This document shows, piece after piece, positions 63,612-64,000 of a DNA stretch of 64,000 nucleotides (position 1 is its first letter; each line of letters starts with the position of its first letter). The stretch is from the NCBI GenBank assembly GCA_963831235.1, contig CAWHPS010000047.1, forward strand, positions 1 to 64,000, written 5' to 3'. A model generated the notes under the pieces. It was not told where the DNA came from. It did not search any database and was given only the letters and a program-made list of their open reading frames with translations. Source of the DNA: CAWHPS01 sp963831235. Lineage in GTDB: Bacteria; Fibrobacterota; OXYB2-FULL-49-7; JAEUSG01. The position numbers and the translations under genes were made by a program.

Positions 63612-64000
63612 TTACAACACCGTCTCCTCAAACGAAGCCTGGGGACTAGCCCCTTCATTCCTATTCCTGATAACATCAATAAACGTGGTTGCCTGATCCA
63701 TGTTGAGCACAAATTCCGTTTTCAGTTTATCTAACATTGCTTCCCCAAAATCCGGTATCCGTGCCTTGAAATAATCCAAATCCTCATCTGTAAGCGTAGG
63801 GGGTTTGAGATTGCCTGATACCCCAAGCCCTGTCCTGCGGCTTAAATAATCAGCAAGCTTGGTGTAAGCCACAAGAGGCATATACTTTTCGGAAAGGTAC
63901 GGATTATGATGGAACTCTATGGCCTCAACTATGGGCATTGGCAGGTTCCATCTGTCTGCAAGCCAGCCGCCTATGCGATCGTGTGTGGTGTCAAGCACCA
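63612..64000 (-). CDS. HDOD/HD-domain protein, C-terminal part (window-truncated)
   Basis: The frame is open to the window edge. It contains THDRIGGWLADRWNLPMPIV and EAIEFHHNPYLSEKYMPLVA, the second half of an HDOD/HD-type domain, and a C-terminal tail rich in Thr/Asn. Probably a signalling protein; the N-terminal part lies outside. Confidence 0.8.
   Translation of the reverse strand, partial: VLDTTHDRIGGWLADRWNLPMPIVEAIEFHHNPYLSEKYMPLVAYTKLADYLSRRTGLGVSGNLKPPTLTDEDLDYFKARIPDFGEAMLDKLKTEFVLNMDQATTFIDVIRNRNEGASPQASFEETVL

Overview
The window looks like chromosome of a free-living Gram-negative bacterium, probably of the FCB/Fibrobacterota-like type. The evidence for that placement is many signal peptides and lipoboxes, an MCE-domain protein, a CsgG/DUF5683-type lipoprotein and a protein with a type IX secretion C-terminal domain. 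The phylum is an inference from gene content; no rRNA or tRNA gene was seen. The window divides into an accessory left three quarters (about 1-49.8 kb) and a conserved right quarter (about 51.2-64 kb).

The dominant object is a large chromosomal (sedentary) integron. A tyrosine recombinase of the IntI type (49842-51146, + strand) carries the IntI-specific insertion, and an attI-like junction lies beside it at about 49.70 kb. An array then runs leftwards. I count 24 complete attC sites of about 127 bp and two half sites between 13.6 and 48.5 kb. Outer core boxes are GCCCAAC/GTTGGGC, with GC-rich inner arms and an inner GGCAACAAA/TTTGTTGCC stem. Most cassette genes lie on the minus strand and end just before an attC: secreted or lipoproteins of unknown function, a GNAT acetyltransferase, a DUF1572/DinB-like protein, a MORN-type protein, a DUF3465 protein present twice, a T9SS-sorted beta-helix protein and a nucleotidyl-cyclase-like protein. 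Eight attC-to-attC segments hold no recognisable gene, and several of these are near-identical copies. Nearly every cassette also carries one or more ~50-bp hairpins in two covarying versions (CCGGCGCC/GGCGCCGG and CCGGTGCC/GGCACCGG). These are absent from the core-gene region.

The distal (left) part of the array is rich in toxin-antitoxin modules (PIN with an RHH partner, HEPN/MNT, BrnTA, a PIN/Phd-like pair) and is heavily broken by mobile DNA. Three group II intron copies without a reverse transcriptase sit at attC core sites; one of them contains a 859-bp unit in three tandem copies. Other elements are two ISAs1-like copies in inverted orientation (one cut by the window edge), ISKra4-like elements, an IS91-type remnant, and a nested insertion in which a PIN toxin gene holds a MITE-like element that in turn holds two tandem copies of a 2.7-kb IS. 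A GC-rich GH36 alpha-galactosidase gene with a ruined AraC regulator lies within this zone. At the far left, an AraC regulator and a truncated discoidin-domain secreted protein may be the chromosomal flank.

Right of intI come purB, a small membrane protein, rho, proC and hisH (the last three overlapping or abutting), a lipoprotein/CsgG-like/thioredoxin-like/MlaD-like run on the plus strand, then on the minus strand a small Zn-ribbon protein, ddl and alr (overlapping genes for D-alanyl-D-alanine supply), a KilA-N protein and the end of an HDOD/HD-type protein.
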